A DNA stretch of 64,000 bases from Rhabdophis nuchalis (GCA_039707465.1 CM077649.1:18557001-18621000); one strand, 5' to 3'; positions 10,421 through 21,985 are shown, counted from the stretch's first letter. Notes: generated by a model not told the origin, from the letters alone. Made by a program: numbers and translations.

Positions 10421-11820
10421 GTTTGAAAACTTAAATACAGTCTAGCTTTATCATTTATGACGAATATTTGCCCTCCATGGATACATTTATGAAGTTGGTT
10501 CATTCTGTTTACTCATGAACAACAACAGAGTGTTGTTTTATTGAATGTTTTACACAGAGGGGAGGTGTTGTGTATGATTCTGTTTGTGAGAGCACCCCAT
10601 TTGTATGGCTCCAGGAATATTTCTGTATGTTCACTGAGTCAGAGAGGACTTGTAGAAATAGCTATCTGCTTCTGTTTGACCAGCGTCCTAACATACTTTC
10701 CAGGTTGTTCAGCTCTGTGCAATCATTTTCTGTTTCTGTCCTACTTAGAGTTGATGTTCAGAAAAATGTTGATGAGTCCCACTGCTATCTGTACTACAGC
10801 TGCTATAATAATGTATTTTTTGTTATTCTAATGCTTTAATCTATTTTTAACCTTAAATAATGATTACATTTGTTAATACATTTATGTATTTATTATTACT
10901 TACATGCATTAATTAATTTATGCATTTTATTGTCGTGTTATCTGACCCAAAGGCTATAATAAAGATTTGTGTGAACTACATTAGTACAGTGAAGAGATGG
11001 CTATTTTTATAATTGTATAAAAAGTAAAATAATCTTTTAATTTTTTCCCCTATTTCAAAGTATCTTTTCCACTATGTTGACAATGTAATACAATTATGGT
11101 TGAACTTTCCTAGCAGCTGAGTTTAAATAATTTAAACAACATATTTCAGGTAATTAGTGCAGTGAACTATTTGGAATGAAACTTTATGAACAGATTAGAA
11201 AATAATAGATACTGAGTAATATCATAAAGGTCAACCATTTTACTGTATTAATTTAAAATAAATTCAATTATTTTTAAAACCTAAATTAATTGTGTAAGTT
11301 TCAGTGAAGGAATTATTTCTGGGACTGGAAAGTTAGTATTTTATAAAAATTTGTCCATCACATTATCCCATTGCCTCTTTTGTTGCAAAACTAATATCTG
11401 ATTAAAGAAAACTGTATTTCTTAATGTGAGTAAGTCCACTGAACTCAAAAGACTTACTTCTGAGCCAGAAGTTTGCATCTATTGATTAATTGTAATTAGG
11501 TTGCTTCATCTGATATAATCCACATAGAGTCACTAAGGTACAATGATTCACTGGAATCTGAATTCACTGTACCAGAATTCTAGTCCCTCTTAGACACATA
11601 AGCTAGGCAGCTAAATTAGCCAGTCCAAAGCTGGAAAGTGTAAAACAAAAATAAAATCCTAAAACAAGGTAATGGTGCAAGCTACTTCCAAAAATGTTAC
11701 AACAAACCTTGACAACAAAATAGAGTTGTCTATTGTCACCAATGATAAAGACTAACAAGTAAGCATTCAAAGACAAACAGAGAAATGAATAAAAGCAAAC
11801 CTTCCACTTTCTGCATAAAG
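10421..11820. other. AT-rich region, one unexplained 90-codon frame
   Basis: No transposon ends seen. An open frame at 10570-10839 (MYDSVCESTPFVWLQEYF...) is rich in Ser, Tyr and Cys. Its neighbouring frames are broken and it has no convincing splice sites, so I do not call it a gene. The remainder has no structure. Confidence 0.4.
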
Positions 11821-12246
11821 CAGTGGCTCCCAACTTCCAGGCCTTGGTCCACTACTGGGCCACGACCTGTTTGAAACTGGCCGCAGGAAAAATGGGCAAG
11901 TGCACATGCATGAAACTCCATTCGTGCAAGCAGTGGATAAGCATGTGTAGGAACCTCCACTAGTGCAAGGCAAGGCGCTTGTGCTCACAGCTCCATTTGC
12001 GAGAATGGAGCTTCATATGCAAGCACAAGTGCCCTCTGCTCAAATGCCCTCTGCACATACAAGTGAAGCTACACATGCTCGCACAAATGGAACATCATGT
12101 GTGAATGCGTGCACCCTCTGCTCACGCACAAAGCTTCATTTGTGGGAGTGGCGAGCACATGCGCCACTTGCACAATTGGAGCTGTGCGCATGCAAGTGCA
12201 CCTACTATTCACATGCTCTCCCTTGTTGGGCTGGGCTGCCAAGCTG
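11821..12246. mobile_element. Non-autonomous hAT element, degraded, perfect TSD
   Basis: Begins CAGTGGCTCCCAACTTCCAG, with GGTCCACTACTGGGCCACGACC following as in Charlie-type hAT elements. The right end has decayed (...CAAGCTG), but identical 8-mers GCATAAAG flank it at 11813-11820 and 12247-12254. The interior is an irregular tandem of units like AATGGAGCTTCATATGCAAG and GCACAAGTGCCCTCTGC. Short open frames inside it are by-products of this repetition. Confidence 0.82.
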
Positions 12247-12856
12247 GCATAAAGTGATACATTTTGGAAACAATGATTCTAAAGCAAATAACATGGAACA
12301 TATATTTAAAAATGTGTTTAAAAGTAGTTTGAATGATTAATTAGACTAGTTGAACTTCACTTCAAGTGAAGTGATTCAAGTGATTATTAATTGCAGCTAT
12401 TCTATTAAAATTATAAACTGTATATTGTATAGACTACTTAGTTTAATTGCAGTTCCTGTGAAATTAACTGGAATCACTGTTTGTAGGAGATAAGGATTTC
12501 AATTACTAGTATGTGTAATAGAAACCATTATAGAATGTTTGATATATCAGCTCTCTAAAACTAGAGCACCTACAACAGGGTTAAAATGTTTTACCATCCA
12601 GTATAGAGGAAAACTATTCTGCTATGCATATGCCAGTAAGGTAAACCTCCTATGAGCAAGCCACTGCTATTTATTTTACAAGTTACCTATAACCATTAAC
12701 TTTATTGAAATCATACATATATGTGTGAAATTCAACAATGCGTCCAGATTGCAGCCCTTGGATTATTATTATTGTTAAAGAGTATTTTGCTAGTTACTGA
12801 AGGTAGTAGTGCAAGTTGATCTTTTTATAATACTTCCAAAACTAATGTCATAATAC
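12247..12856. other. No feature seen
   Basis: AT-rich, includes a partly palindromic ACTTCACTTCAAGTGAAGTGATTCAAGTG at about 12355-12385 but no element with termini. Confidence 0.4.
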
Positions 12857-13160
12857 AGGTAGATTTACAATGATTTGTTTAATGACTGTTTGAAATTATG
12901 ATGGTACTAAGTGTGACTTATGGCCAGTACTTGCATTTAATGATCATCATAGCAACCTTGCGGTCATGTAATCAAAATTTGGGTGCTTGGCAGTAGGCAT
13001 GTATTTATGAGGGTTACAGTGTCCAGGACAAGAGACAAGCAAAGTCAATGGGGAAAGCCAGATTTTTTTTTATGACTATATGTTTCACTTAACCATGGCA
13101 GACACAATTGTAAAATTGAGTGCAACTCATTAAATAACCACATCACTTAGTGACAGAAGT
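12857..13160. repeat. Degenerate copy of a palindromic squamate repeat family
   Basis: Opens with ACAGGTAGATTTACAATGA and continues with TTAATGACTGTTTGAAATTA, GACAAGCAAAGTCAATGGGG and CACTTAACCATGG. These blocks recur at 44288-44580 and partly at 21480-21985 and 57660-57790. I know this family as a common squamate interspersed repeat with ends like ACAGGTAGTCCTCGACTTAC and internal GTTAAGTGA motifs. I do not assign it to a superfamily. Strongly mutated here. Confidence 0.6.
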
Positions 13161-13594
13161 TCTTGTTCCAATTGTGGTTGTATATTGAGAGCATGTACCA
13201 GAAAGGTTGAATTACAATACACATCCTTTTCCAGCTGGCAGGATAAATTATTCTACTACAAATGTTGCTGGATGGGACAAAGCATGCTAAAATGTAATGC
13301 TAGCCAGAGGAAACTACTTTTCCTGCTGTTGGGGTCTCTTGGTTCTAGTTGGGTTGCATCCCATTGAAGGTGCAGACTTTTGACTTGGGGATTGGACTAA
13401 TAGCTACTACTTGATTAACAGTTGGGAGCAGTGGTGGGATTCAAAAATTTTACTACAGGTTCTGTGGGCGTGGCTTGGTGGGCATGGCAGAGAAAGGATA
13501 CTGAAAATCTCCATTCCCTACCCACTCCTGGGGAAGATTACTGCAAAATCTCCATTCCCTCCCCACCCCACTAACCTGCTTTCAAGCTTTCAAC

Positions 13595-14263
13595 CCGCTC
13601 TCTACATGGGGCTCCCCTTGAGATGCACCCGAAGGCTGCAGCTGGTCCAAAATGCGGCCGCGCGGGCAGTTTTGGGAGTCACTAGATACTCCCACGTAAC
13701 ACCGCTCCTGCGCGGGCTGCACTAGCTGCCTGTGGCCTTTCGGGTGCGTTTCAAGGTGTTGGTTATCATCTTTAAAGCGCTCCATGGCACAGGACCTAGT
13801 TATTTGCGTGATCGTATCCTGCCCCATACATCCCTTTGGCCGATTCGCTCTCAGAGAGAGGGACTTCTCCGGTGCCGTCCACTAGGCAATGCCAGCGGGC
13901 GACGCCCAGGGGAAGGGCCTTCTCTGTGATGGGCCCGACCCTTTGGAATGACCTTCCCCCTGACATTAGAACGACCACGGACCTCCGCTCCTTCTGCCAG
14001 AAACTCAAAACCCACCTGTTTCATCTAGCCGGCGTGGCCTAATTCCATGCTTCCCGCCTCAGTTTGTAATTTTAAATTATTTTATTCGGTTTTAAGGTTA
14101 AGTTTTTAATTTTTATAAATTTGTACAGAGGGTTATTTAATTCGGTTTTAGTTTATATGTATTGTTGATTGTGATAATTTTTAATTTTACCTGTACACCG
14201 CCCCGAGTCCCTTCGGGGAGAGGGGGCGGTCTAGAAATCCAATAAATAATAATAATAATAATA
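13595..14263 (+). pseudogene. L2/L3-type LINE copy nested in hAT (copy B)
   Basis: Starts at [26 protein letters not shown] and runs to the C-terminus (LKTHLFHLAGVA, stop near 14042). A TAG interrupts LHW*LPV and a frameshift follows near 13860-13880. The 3' UTR carries the hairpin ACCGCCCC...GGGGGCGGT (14197-14230) and ends in a short (AAT)n. It inserted after the surrounding hAT element. Confidence 0.9.
14197..14230 (+). other. Conserved 3' UTR RNA hairpin of the L2/L3 family
   Basis: Outer arms ACCGCCCC and GGGGCGGT pair, and inside them TCCC/GGGA closes a TTCG loop, a classic stable tetraloop. The same element occurs in the 3' UTR of the other copies with altered but paired bases (see findings). 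In related LINEs the 3' UTR structure is what the RT recognises; that role here is inferred. Confidence 0.7.
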
Positions 14264-14479
14264 AAAGCTCCATTTAAATTTAAATAAATAAATTCTCCTG
14301 TGCAAGGGAAACAAAAGAAGACACAGCTGATCTGATGGGACTTGGGAGGCAGCAAATAAATGAGGGCAAGGGCAGCCAGAGGTGGTATTTGCCAGTTCTC
14401 TGAAATACTCAAAATTTCTGCTACCGATTCTCTAGAACTGGTCAGAACTGGCTGAATAGCACCTCTGGTTGGGAGCCTG

Positions 14480-14590
14480 TGTCCAGCTTTGACTGGTGCA
14501 GCAATTCCAGTCCTTTGGGGAACATCAAATCCTAGGGACAGAGTTGCATGCCCTCATCATCAGATTAGAGTCCTACAAGGTAGTCCTATT
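14480..14590 (+). pseudogene. Possible ancient L2/L3 coding fragment
   Basis: A frame reading QQFQSFGEHQILGTELHALI followed by RLES lines up with RQLRPFLDRDSLRTVTHALV plus SRLD of the younger copies, mainly at spacing and at HALI/RLE. Only about 30 residues, so this is tentative. Confidence 0.4.
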
Positions 14591-15475
14591 CGGACTGTCT
14601 GTGAAAACTATTTAGAACCTGGAGCTGGAATAAATATGTTTGTCACTTTTTGGGAGGTAAAATCCAATTTAACAATAGGAAACCAAATGTGTAAACAACC
14701 AGTATTTGGGTGCTCAGGGATAGTACATAGTCAAAAAGTCCCTACAGCCAGTAGACCTGATTATCAGAAGCAAAAATACCCTCTTTTGCTTCAGGAAGAA
14801 TCACTTCAAACTGATCATCAATTCTTCTAACTACCCTACCTTTGTCATCATTCAGTTTTTAATTTTAATATGCTATCTAGTGCACAATCTGGTCAAAGAG
14901 CTTGATAAAAATAGAATTAAGAAGTAGATGTGGATGTTGTCTGCATAAATACATTCTCATAATTCCTGTAAATTGCTGTTAGAGACGTCATATACATCTC
15001 AAACAGCATCACGTAATAGACCCTTAAGTCATACCATTGCATAAGAGGCACAGAACAGAGTATTTTCATCTGAAACCTATTTTCAAAGTTATGAGTGGAA
15101 CCACACTGAAGCTGTGTTGCAAGCAAACTAGAAGAGTGTCAGTATAATGGTATGACAAGCCACAGTGATATTCAGGATCATGCCAAAAACAAACGGCCAC
15201 CATCATGTACTCTTCACAAATTGTCGAACAGGGAGACCAAACTATCTACATACAATGTATTGGACCTGAAACTAGTCTGATGTGACTGTAACTAATTTCA
15301 ACATAGAGCATTTAGAGTTGTTCCTCACCATGTGATCATCCTAAGAAGCAATGATACATTTAAAACTGGAATGGAATGGAATGGAATGGGAAGGAAAGGA
15401 AAGGCAAGGCACAGATGCAATTGTTCCAAACAGAGTAGTTTTTTGGGTTGGATTCTCAAGATAAATATAAGGGTG

Positions 15476-15479
<4 letters not shown>
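14591..15479. other. No feature seen apart from a short GGAAT run
   Basis: AT-rich unique sequence. A (GGAAT)n-like run is at 15368-15400. Confidence 0.4.

Positions 15480-15516
<37 letters not shown>
15480..15516. repeat. (CA)n microsatellite
   Basis: About 18 uninterrupted CA units. Confidence 0.97.
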
Positions 15517-15521
<5 letters not shown>

Positions 15522-15671
15522 AGGAAAATAATTCAAATTTCTCCACTCAGTCCAGTTTTTATCTACTAGACCAAACTGGCTCTCCCTAGATTTACTGGTG
15601 GCGTGAAAAATATTTTGTATGTAATAGGTCAGTCTGCTCTGAATCTGAATCAGCCTCTGAATCTGAATCAG

Positions 15672-16409
15672 GTTCGCCTGATTTACCAGTTGCATCCCTT
15701 CCTAGATCGGGATGCCCTACGCACAGTCACTCATGCCCTTGTCTCTTCCCGTCTGGACTACTGCAATGCTCTCTACATGGGGCTCCCCTTGAAGAGCACT
15801 CGGAGGCTTCAACTGGTCCAGAATGCGGCCGCACAGGTAATTATGGAGGCGATGCAACGCTCCCATGTAACACCCTTCCTGCGCGAGCTACACTGGCTTC
15901 CGGTGGTTTTCCGGGTGTGATTCAAGGTGTTGGTTACCATCTTTAAAGCGCTCCATGGCTTAGGACCTGTGTACTTACGAGATCGCCTTCTCCCACCAAG
16001 AGCCTCCCACCGGCTCGTACGCTCCCATAGAGAGGGTCTCCTCATGGTGCCATCGGCTAGACAATGTCGACTGGCGACACCCAGGAGGAGAGCCTTCTCC
16101 GTGCGAGCACCTGTCCTCTAGAATGAATTGCCCCCGGAACTATCCCTGACTTACGCACCTTCCGCCGTGGTCTCAAAACCTTTTTCTTCCAACAAGCCAG
16201 GCTGGCATAAAACATGATTTTTAAATTTAAATTTTTATTATTTTAATCAGGGTTAGTTTGGTTTTTTTCCCCATGTTTCAGCCAATAGTTTAATTATGTC
16301 TTTTAAAAGTCTTCTTTTAACTTTTATATATTTGTTTTTATTCTGTCTGTACACTGTTCTAAGTCCTTTGGGAGTAGGGTGATATAAAAAAAAACCCAAT
16401 AAACTTTAA
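15672..16409 (+). pseudogene. L2/L3-type LINE copy (copy C)
   Basis: Coding similarity begins at [35 protein letters not shown] and continues through [13 protein letters not shown] and LHWLPVVFRV. A TGA follows at FRV*FKVLVTIFKALHG, then [25 protein letters not shown]. The C-terminus is frame-shifted near 16130. The 3' tail (GTACACTGTTCTAAGTCC) has lost much of the hairpin and ends in AATAAAC. More decayed than copies A, D and L. Confidence 0.87.
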
Positions 16410-17896
16410 ACTCCTTCCAATTTACCAGAAGTCTTCCAATGCTGTTCTGTCTGTTTTGGAAGTATTTCTAACTTGCCACATTTGCATTTAAAAACAGCTT
16501 GATTGGCACATGACAGGCATGGAAGAAGGATTGCATCAAACAGGAGTATCAGGAGTACCTATTCCCATGTGGGCCATCTATTCATCTATTTATTTGGCAA
16601 ATTCAACATGACAGGTGGGTAGACTCATCACTCTACTTTCTAACTCTGCTCACATTATCCCACATTATCAGTCACTATCCCACATTAGAAAAAGATGAAC
16701 ACTGGCAGCATTCCTACAAGCAGGAATTGATTATATTCCTACAATTAAATATTTGGTATTAGGAAAAATTAACCTAGGGTAATGTAGCAATTCCTGTACG
16801 TGGCTGGAATACCGAAGGATAATGCCATTTTTAAGTTTGTTGTGGCAGAATAAGAATCAGCAGCAAACAAAATTATCCAAGAATACTTTTTCTATTGGCT
16901 CAAGGATTGATGCACAATGTTTTAAAGCAGGCATATGGAAGAGTCCAAATAAAGTATAAACTGAATCCACTCAAATAAAATAGCTCATTTTGCTAAAATT
17001 CAAGTTGTTTGTTAATATCCAAAGATATTGAAAAGGGTATATAATGTGAATTATGCACAGTTTGCATCTGTGTTAATATTTAATGAAACATGGACTATGC
17101 ATGACCTACTCTGTTATAATTGTCAGCAGATTTCTTAGTGAACATGACACTGAGGTTTTCATGCATAAAAGGCTAACTACAAACATATAAGAAACAATAA
17201 ATAATAAAGTTAAATGAGGATGCTTTGCACAGAAATATTTGAAGTATTTGATATTTTGTGCTTCCTTCATGTATAAGGCTAGTTGTGGTTTTTGCTCCTA
17301 AACTACATTTATAATTTATGTTTCCCAGATAGGACTTGGCTGCATATAAGCTGAATATGTTTGCACATATGAGTCCATCCATCTAGAATATGCATAGAAG
17401 CTAGTATATACAACCTGTATGAAGCTGAAATAAGTACATTGTCATGATTAATATCTTGAGACCAGAGCAGTAATATCATATCCTCCCCCGGCAACTGTTA
17501 TATTTTATAATAATTCCAATTTTAAACTAAAATTTCAATGCATACAAGCAATGCTGCGAGGAAACCTCTATCCACATTTATTTTTTAGGAAGTTTCTCTT
17601 ACTTTAGTTGGATTTGTCCAGAGCTAATTGTATGCAGAATTTTCAACTCTGTTTCTTGCGCAATATGTTTTAAGATGATAGAAAGAATTTTTAAAAAATG
17701 ATTAAAACTTAAAATCCAATTGGCATATAGCTTATACTATAATCTAGTCTATGTTTTGTTATGTAAAAGTACAAAAAGCAAGAATCTCCTGGAATCTGAC
17801 CTAGCTAGAAGATCTGTCAAATTTAAATAAGGCCAGAAACAAAAGTTACATTTTGTTAACTTTGTTAACAAAAAAGTTAACAACTTTTGTTAACTT
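16410..17896. other. No feature seen
   Basis: AT-rich sequence without recognisable repeats or coding signal. A short palindromic run of GTTAACTTTGTTAAC-like units lies at 17853-17897 just before the GGA repeat. Confidence 0.4.
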
Positions 17897-17904
17897 TGGG
17901 GGGT

Positions 17905-17997
17905 GGAGGAGGAGGAGGAGGAGGAGGAGGAGGAGGAGGAGGAGGAGGAGGAGGAGGAGGAGGAGGAGGAGGAGGAGGAGGAGGAGGAGGAGGAGGA
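17905..17997. repeat. (GGA)n microsatellite, about 93 bp
   Basis: About 31 uninterrupted GGA units: a homopurine tract able to form triplex or G-rich structures. The poly-glycine open frame across it is an artefact. Confidence 0.97.
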
Positions 17998-18247
17998 AAA
18001 ATCAGTAAAGTGGACAAGTATAGAGACCATGGGTACATTGTTGGAAGATTGAAGAGGTCAATTCTGAGGGAAATCTATTTATGTAGTCACTAAGAACTGA
18101 TATTGATGATGCACATAATCATTACTAGTAGAAATCTAGAGCTTAAATACAATATAAATACAGTAATACATTCACATACTGTATATGGAAACTTTTTTAA
18201 ACAAAGGAGCCTAGAAATCTTAAAAATATCTATTAGCCATGTCTACA

Positions 18248-18680
18248 TTTTATTTATTTGTTTGTTTGTTTGTCTTATATGTACAAGGTAACAGGTATAA
18301 GTATGAACATAAGCATGAACAAAGGAAGTAGATACAGATAAATGGGGACAATAAGACAGGGGCAATAGGAATGCTGGTGTGCTTATGCATGCCCCCTTTA
18401 AGGAATAGGCTGAGGTCCATAATAGACAGTTTAAGGTTGAAGCTGTGAGGGTTTGTGGATGTAACAAAGGAGTTGGGTAGAGAATTCCAGGCATTGACCA
18501 CTATGTTGCTGAAGTCATATTTTCTGCAATAAAGTTGGGAGCAGTTTACTTTCAGTTTGTATTGATTGTTTGCCCATGCATTATTGTGCTTGAAGTTGAA
18601 GTAGTCGTTTACAGGTAGGAGGTTGTAGCGGACAATTTTGTATACTATGCTTAGGTATATGTACATCTTCATATCTTCTA
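18248..18680 (-). pseudogene. CR1/Rex1-like LINE 3' fragment, minus strand
   Basis: The minus-strand frame has YNLLPVNDYFNFKHNNAWAN, LKVNCSQLYCRKYDFSNIVVN, AWNSLPNSFVTSTNPHSFNL and KLSIMD, matching the C-terminal pattern of CR1-group RT proteins (…F..RVV..WN.LP..VV.A.S...FK..LD). The tail on the minus strand is (CAAA)n/(ATAA)n, unlike the CR1 and L2/L3 tails nearby, so it is a separate family. Subfamily not assigned. Confidence 0.68.
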
Positions 18681-18746
18681 TGTTATGAACTCATATTTCT
18701 CATCATTAATTGTTTTTGCATTTTTAATTTTACAATAAAGCATATT

Positions 18747-19745
18747 GCCGTAGCGGTGATGTGCCAGTGCCTGGAAGCCGTGCGGATCTGGATGGGAAGT
18801 AACGGACTCAGGCTCAACCCGATCAAGACCGAGTGGCTGTGGTTTCCGGCTGCCCGATTCAACCAGCTCTCTCCAACGCTGGCCATAGGGGGCGAACATC
18901 TTGCCCCTGTGGATGGGGCGCGCAATTTGGGTGTCCTCCTGGATACCCGGCTGTCTATGGAAGAGCAAGTGACAGCCGTGGCCAGGAGGGCATTTTACCA
19001 GGTTCGCCTGGTTCGCCAATTGCGCCCCCATTGGATCGGGACACCCTTCGCACAGTCACTCATGCCCTCGTGACATCCCGACTGGACTATTGTAACTCTC
19101 TCTACATGGGGCTCCCCTTGAGGTGCACCCGGAGGCTTCAGTTAGTTCAGAATGCAGCCGCGCGAGCAATTATGGGAACCATTAGGTTCACCCACATTAC
19201 ACCGCTCTTGCGCGAGCTGCACTGGCTGCCTGTCGTCTTCCGGGTGCGCTTCAAGGTGTTAGTTATCATCTTTAAAGCGCTCCATGGCTCGGGACCTAGC
19301 TATCTGCGGGATCGGATCCTGCCTCACACATCCTCACGGCCGATTCGCTCCCACAGAGAGGGACTTCTCCGGGTGCCGTCCACTAGACTTTGTCAGGGGG
19401 CGACGCCCAGGGGAAGGGCTCTCTCTGTGGCGGGCCCGGCCCTCTGGAACGACCTTCCCCCCGATATTAGAACGACCACGGACCTCCGCTCCTTCCGCCT
19501 GAAATTGAAGACTCATCTTTTCCGCCTGGCTGGCCTAGGGTAGTCTCTCTCTCTATGGGTTTTCAAATGTATATTTATATTTAGTGGGGATTTTTAGTTA
19601 AGGGATTTTAGCACAGGAATTAGTTTAATTTGTTTTAAATTTGTATGTATTTTGTATATTTATTGCTTTTATTTTCCCTGTGCACCGCCGAGTCCCTGTG
19701 GGGAGAGGGAGCGGTCAATAAATTCAACATTATTATTATTATTAT
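18747..19745 (+). pseudogene. L2/L3-type LINE copy (copy D)
   Basis: Begins at [22 protein letters not shown] just after the catalytic motif, with [16 protein letters not shown] single-base deletion near 19035 (one T lost in the CCCCTATTGG seen in copy A) shifts the frame. The frame then reads [54 protein letters not shown] and LWNDLPPDIRTTTDL to a stop near 19543. The 3' UTR hairpin (CACCGCCGAGTCCCTG...GGAGCGGT) and a short (ATT)n follow. Otherwise open, so relatively young. Confidence 0.9.
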
Positions 19746-21104
19746 ATATATGTTTTTGCTTTAGTATTCTATTTTAGCATACACTTGCCCTGCTTTTGCT
19801 ATCTGATAGCAAATCTCTGATTTTCAATCTCTTTCTGCATTAAAAAAACTCTTTCTTGTCGTCGTCGTCCCCCCGCCGCCCGAAAGAAATACTAAACTAA
19901 AAGAATTAGGAATCGAGGCAGTATTAACTTAATAGCATTGATTAAGTCACCAATCAATCATGCTTTAGCTAAAATAGAAACATTGCTGATCCTTTTTGCT
20001 GAGAGATACTTCTTCCCTGAAATCTAATAGCCCACTGGCTTTCTCTAAGGTGGTTAATCTCACTATTGTAATATTGGCCATGCAAGAGAATATAGAAGAA
20101 GGTGGAATAGCTTGACGTGATGGATGAAGCATTAAGTAAAAATCCCCATCCTATCAAAATGGGAATTGTTAGGCGCCTCTCACACATGTTGTTAAAGATA
20201 GCCTACAGCTGAAATAAGAAGCTGCATTCCTGCTTGGAAATGACATAGGAAAAGCTTCCTAATTTTTGAAACTAAGCAACATGTTCCCTGGTGATGTATT
20301 TGAAGCTGCAGCAAGCAACCCCACTGACAGTTTCTTCCTTTCCTCAGTTAAGGCCTGTAAAATTGCAGACATTACATGGAGGGGGGGAAGGGGACTAATC
20401 TTGAAATATCAGAACTCCTGCGTTCAAAGTTTATGATATCCTGCTGTTGTTTTATTAAAGCATTATTTCTCCCTCCCGTTAGCAAAGAAGGGGAAAATAG
20501 ATTTTTCCTTTATTTTCTGTATGTCTGACAACATTAATGATAGTTCAGCATTCTGAAGTAGGAACTTTGCTTTGTTTTCTCTTTATTTGCTAAATTCCCT
20601 AAGGAAAGAATAAAAATGTCCATCACCCGTCTAGACTGTCAGAAAAAAGAAAACAGCAATTCCTCTATAATGAAGCAACTTTCCTCTTTTATCTCTTTTG
20701 TTTTTAGCTAAGCCACCTTCAAGGCAGCAGACAAAAAAAGACAAAACTTTTCTTTTTGCTTTTTTAATTGATCCAAGAATTGAACAACTTTTTTGTACTT
20801 TCTTTTTCTCAGATTTTCTCAGATGTGCTGAGAACGACTGCTTTCTCTTTATTCTTCTTAAAATTGCTATATTCATTGGACTTCCTACTTCTCCTAAAGT
20901 CATATTAGGACGTCCTAGAATAGAACCTTCAGAATCCTACCATTGGCTGCATCTCCTTCTCCAGACTCTTGCCTCCACACATTAACATCTAGCTTTCCTC
21001 CTTGGCTGGCCCTCCCCTAGCTGTTCGGTCTGGCCAATGGACTTCCATCCTTCCGTCCCACGCCCTTTGGCATGGTCCATTTGCCAAAACACCATTTGTC
21101 CCAG
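19746..21104. other. No feature seen
   Basis: Mixed AT-rich sequence. Includes a GTCGTCGTC/CCGCCGCCC patch at 19858-19882. The open frames at 20631-20985 are low-complexity Phe/Lys-rich and I do not regard them as genes. Confidence 0.4.
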
Positions 21105-21154
21105 GATGGATGGATGGATGGATGGATGGATGGACGGACGGACAGACAGACAGA
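21105..21154. repeat. (GGAT)n(GGAC)n(GACA)n microsatellite
   Basis: Tetranucleotide run that grades from GGAT through GGAC to GACA and GATA units. Confidence 0.92.
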
Positions 21155-21237
21155 TACAGATGACAGGAGAGAGTTAGAGAAAAACGAGAGGGCCACAAAC
21201 TGTGGCACTAGACATGGCTTCAGAGGACACTTTGAAA

Positions 21238-21385
21238 CACCATAGGAATCCAGGGCTAGAAGGGACCTCGAAGGTCATCTAGTCCAACCCTCTTCTCCAG
21301 CATGAGATCCTTACAGAATCATAGAATAGCAGATTAGAAGGGAGGTCATATAGTCCAATTCCCTAGTCCAGCAGGAGACCTTATA
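21238..21385 (-). mobile_element. CR1 3' end, minus strand, partly duplicated
   Basis: Contains GAAGGGACCTCGAAGGTCA and CTAGTCCAACCC, which is the complement of the CR1 3' UTR, then a second similar block with CAGAATCATAGAATAGCAGA and TATAGTCCAATTCCC. Either two CR1 ends lie in tandem or the 3' end was duplicated. Confidence 0.75.
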
Positions 21386-21479
21386 TCATCTGGGTTATTT
21401 TGGTGCCTCTAACAGAGAGGAAAAAGGGAAGGAGTTTTTTAGGACAAGGCTGCCACGTAGAGGAAGACAGAAGATAGTC

Positions 21480-21985
21480 CTCTACCTATGACCACAATTG
21501 AGCCCAAAAGTTTTGTTGCTAAGCAAGAGCATTGTAGGGTAGTCTCTCTCTATGGGTTTTAGTTGTTTTAACTGGGAATTTTAGTATTTCAATGGGGTAT
21601 TTTAGCACAGGTATATGTTTAATTTGTTTTTAATGTGTTTGTATATTTATTGTTTTAGTTTTCCCTGTGCACCGCTCCGAGTCCCTGTGGGGAGAGGAGC
21701 GGTCAACAAATTAAAAATTATTATTATTATTGTTAAAGTGAGTTCTGACACATTTTACTCAATCCATCCTTCAACAGTGGACATGAATCACTGTGGACCA
21801 GATTGAGAATTTGAGAGCAAAGGCCTGTCAGATTACCGATAATTGACACACTCATAAGGGAAGGGAAAGGGTACTACTCAACTTGCTGTATGTCTACCAT
21901 TGAGCTTCAAATCCCTGTTGCTAAGCAAGACAGTAGTTCAGTGACCTTTCACTCATTTTACAACTTTTCTTGCCACCCTTAAGTA
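21480..21985. repeat. Palindromic squamate repeat fragments, interrupted by a LINE UTR
   Basis: Left part: CCTCTACCTATGACCACAAT and GTTGCTAAGCAAGAGCATTG at 21482-21532. After the LINE UTR at 21533-21735 it continues TTAAAGTGAGTTCTGACACA. A second partial copy starts at about 21890 with GTTGCTAAGCAAGACAG. Same family as 12857-13160 and 44288-44580. Confidence 0.6.
21533..21735 (+). mobile_element. L2/L3-type LINE, 3' UTR only (copy E)
   Basis: Starts at TAGGGTAGTCTCTCTC, the stop codon and early 3' UTR as in copy D. It contains the hairpin ACCGCTCC...GGAGCGGT and ends in (ATT)n. ATTG precedes the insert and ATTG ends it, so a 4-bp duplication is possible. Extreme 5' truncation, no coding sequence. 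Confidence 0.88.

Larger units (their letters stand above)
13429..14467. mobile_element. Non-autonomous hAT element split by an L2/L3 insertion
   Basis: The left half begins CAGTGGTGGGATTCAAAAAT and includes TGTGGGCGTGGCTTGGTGGG and two near-copies of GAAAATCTCCATTCCCT. The right half resumes after 14263 with GACTTGGGAGGCAGCAAATA and ends GCACCTCTG. Identical 8-mers GTTGGGAG occur at 13421-13428 and 14468-14475, proving both halves are one insertion. The nested LINE accounts for the middle. Confidence 0.9.

Noticed and set aside
11700..12340. Overlapping frames on both strands with repeated His/Cys/Thr segments
   Set aside because: Caused by internal tandem units of a hAT element.
17887..18093. 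Poly-glycine open frame
   Set aside because: It is a (GGA)n microsatellite read in frame.
20631..20985. Overlapping Phe/Lys-rich frames on both strands
   Set aside because: Low-complexity T/A-rich composition; no domain, no splice sites.
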